This document shows, in pieces, positions 61,919 to 64,000 of a DNA stretch of 64,000 nt. How positions within the stretch are numbered: the first letter of the stretch is position 1; each line of letters opens with the position of its first letter. The notes beneath the pieces are model-generated. The model was given only the letters and a program-made list of their open reading frames with translations. It did not search any database and had not been told where the DNA came from. The position numbers and the translations under genes are program-made. Origin of the DNA: Hippasteria phrygiana. Taxonomy: Eukaryota; Echinodermata; Asteroidea; Valvatida; Goniasteridae. The stretch covers positions 3,049,501 to 3,113,500 of the forward strand of contig JAZGUH010000185.1 of assembly GCA_037893225.1 (NCBI GenBank), in the 5' to 3' direction.

Positions 61919-63523
61919 CCTGGAGTGATCATCGTATACATGTATGCGAGGCAGTTTACATCAGGTGCGCGAAAGCGGCACGCTTGACTTGTTTGATTGA
62001 ATACTAATTCATTTGCACATTACATAATGCTGTACCGGACGACATGTGAAAAGCTCTATATTAAGCCATGTGACAGCGATTGCCCCAGTGCTTATTTAGT
62101 ATAAGTTTTCGTCTCGAGAGAAGGGGGTGCAACGAATTGTCATCTTTAGTCTATCTTAATACGCTCAAAACACTCTGGTTTAATAACATAATTACTGTAT
62201 ACAGTACACTTTACTCGAAATCGTTTTCCAACAAATGAAACTGTGAAATAGTTTTGCATTTCAAACATGACAATGATACTACAGTCAAACTGAAATTATT
62301 TGTTGTAAGTTGTGTTCTTCTAAAATGATCTCTGCTTCAATCACACATCGTTCAATTATAGAGAATAATTGTAAATTTTAACCATAGAATAGACAATGCA
62401 TTATTATACAAGTGTATTTGTCCACTGAAAGCATTTTTCCAATACATTAAAACAATGCGCAACAAGTTCACATAAATTTGGTTTTTGAATTTTTAGATGA
62501 TTAGGCCTATTGTAAAACTAGCCAAAATACGAAACGGACACAAAACGGACCGTAAAACGCACTCATGAAAAAGCCAGCTTTAGACTCACAATATAATATA
62601 TATGTTTCTTTCTCCAGGCTATATACACAGTAGGCCTACACTCTTATTTCTAATTGACAATGCATGACTGCTCATATTATACATTTCATTCATTCATTAA
62701 TATAAAATTGATACTCTGAATCTAAATTATTCTGTATTTTTCCACACAGTGTTGTCTGAAAAGGGGGAAACCGGGATTTCGGGTTGAATGGCCCAGAAAC
62801 ATGCACATTTTCCATAAGTGTATACTGTATTTTGAAAGCTCGTTTTGTCCTCTGTTGACCACTCGAAGATGCTGTCACTTTCCTGGTTTCACAAGACACA
62901 GGAAGGCCAGGGGACTGAGTTGGCGCTTACCATTACTAAATGCATTTACTAGTTGCTGAATTCTGAGACCCCAGATTCCTGTTTTTATCAGGACAAACTG
63001 TATATTCTACAATTTCGACGCACCGTCTCAAAAGACATAAACATTTAATATTGTCACAAATGCTATATCAACACAAACACATTAGAAATATATACAGAAA
63101 TTGCTATCTTGAAGAATTAAGTCATTTTTTCCATTTAATCTGGCCGTATAAATTGTGTTGAAAAGGCTGATTTGTAGAGTCTAGGAATGCATAAGACACT
63201 TTTACTTCTCCTTAAAGACTTTTAATTTCATACTTAATCTAAACATATATTTATATTTATAATAATTGCAAACTAATACAATCTTTAACACTTAAAGATG
63301 TATTTCTACCTTAAAATATATACCATCCTTTGCGGATTATAGCAGTATTTGCACTAGTAATCGAGTTAATATTCGAGTTAATATTCTAACATCTGTAAAC
63401 TGATAACAAGAGCTGCTTAAGCACAAAATGTGCTTAAGCAAAAAATAATGGTTAATAAAATCAGGTTAGCGGCCAAAACTCGATGCAATGTATATTGCTT
63501 GTGACTGGTATTTAACTGTTGCT

Positions 63524-63743
63524 CAAAGACAGTGTTTAACAATTAAACACTTTTCCAAACACTTTCTTGCTATCAGTTTGTAAACACGTTTACATACTAA
63601 ACATGTTTAGCGTGTTGACGGATAGTGTTTAGCCACTGAACCTTGATGTTTAGGAATTGGACACGTAATGTTTAGCTTCTAAACATGTTTACAAACTGAT
63701 AGCAAGATTGTGTTTAATTGCTAAACACAGTTTTTAGAGTGTA
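63524..63743. mobile_element. CACTGCAAAAACTGTGTTTAG-family MITE, longer copy
   Basis: Shares GATAGTGTTTAGCCA and GATGTTTAGGAATTGGACAC with 21735-21896. Inner arms CTTGCTATCAGTTTGTAAAC and GTTTACAAACTGATAGCAAG are exact inverted repeats. Confidence 0.75.
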
Positions 63744-64000
63744 CTTAGCATAACACAAACTAAGCATCAACACAAACACATTAAGGGGAAATACAGAAAG
63801 AGTAACTCGAGGTTGCCATCGAAGGTTTTTAACTGTTGTTTTAGCTTAATAATTACATAGAGTTTTGACCGGTAACCTGATATTACTAAGCATAGTTTTT
63901 TGTGCTTAAACGCATTTTGTGCTGAAGCCGCTCTGTGAAATTGCCCCCTGGTTAAGTAAAATTAGATTACCAGCTAAAACTCCATTTGATTGCCATGCTG

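Larger units (their letters stand above)
60294..64000. other. Region upstream of gene 3
   Basis: It should hold the gene 3 promoter. Just upstream of the start codon is a (CA)n run (60309-60331). Beyond that are MITEs and a foldback element; no further exon was recognised. Confidence 0.5.

Overview
The window is eukaryotic genomic DNA: AT-rich, intron-rich and full of small palindromic transposons. It carries no bacterial-type operons. I read it as a marine invertebrate, most likely a deuterostome such as an echinoderm. The reasons are the gene family (lineage-expanded adhesion GPCRs with LamG and Ig ectodomains), introns of about 0.3-3.5 kb, and tRNA-derived SINEs beside many MITEs. The species assignment is inference.

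Three paralogous adhesion G-protein-coupled receptor (aGPCR, class B2) genes make up all the confident coding content. Gene 1 (+ strand, 92-8472) enters from the left already at TM5; it has TM5-TM7 and a long cytoplasmic tail spread over six exons. Gene 2 (+ strand, 14689-35797) is complete in 19 exons: signal peptide, LamG-like domain, Ig-like domain, three short stalk exons, GAIN and GPS, seven TM segments and a short tail. The predicted protein is 889 residues and every exon junction is phase-consistent. Gene 3 (- strand, 60293-42933) faces gene 2 tail to tail. It is built the same way but has no LamG exon, an altered GPS and a 15-residue tail. The first small GPS exon of gene 3 could not be placed with confidence.

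The 7TM exons have matching boundaries, phases and mostly identical lengths in all three genes (67, 86, 127 and 42 nt in all three; 110, 94, 151 and 67 nt also shared by genes 2 and 3). Ectodomain and tail exons are mostly phase 1-1 modules that differ in number between paralogs. This suggests a tandemly duplicated receptor cluster in which the 7TM core is frozen while N- and C-terminal modules are gained, lost or duplicated.

The rest is intergenic or intronic and dominated by repeats. These include a 2.07 kb TTAA-flanked THAP-bearing DNA transposon (38681-40754, Kolobok-like), several MITE families (one copy nested inside another), foldback elements whose arms are made of short subrepeats (one with an 8-bp target duplication), tRNA-like SINEs, a palindromic satellite, long (TTGAA)n and (CAA)n arrays, and a probable Tc1/mariner-type transposase relic. 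Layout: 1-8472 gene 1; 8473-14688 intergenic repeats; 14689-35797 gene 2; 35798-42932 intergenic with the Kolobok-like insertion; 42933-60293 gene 3; 60294-64000 intergenic MITEs.
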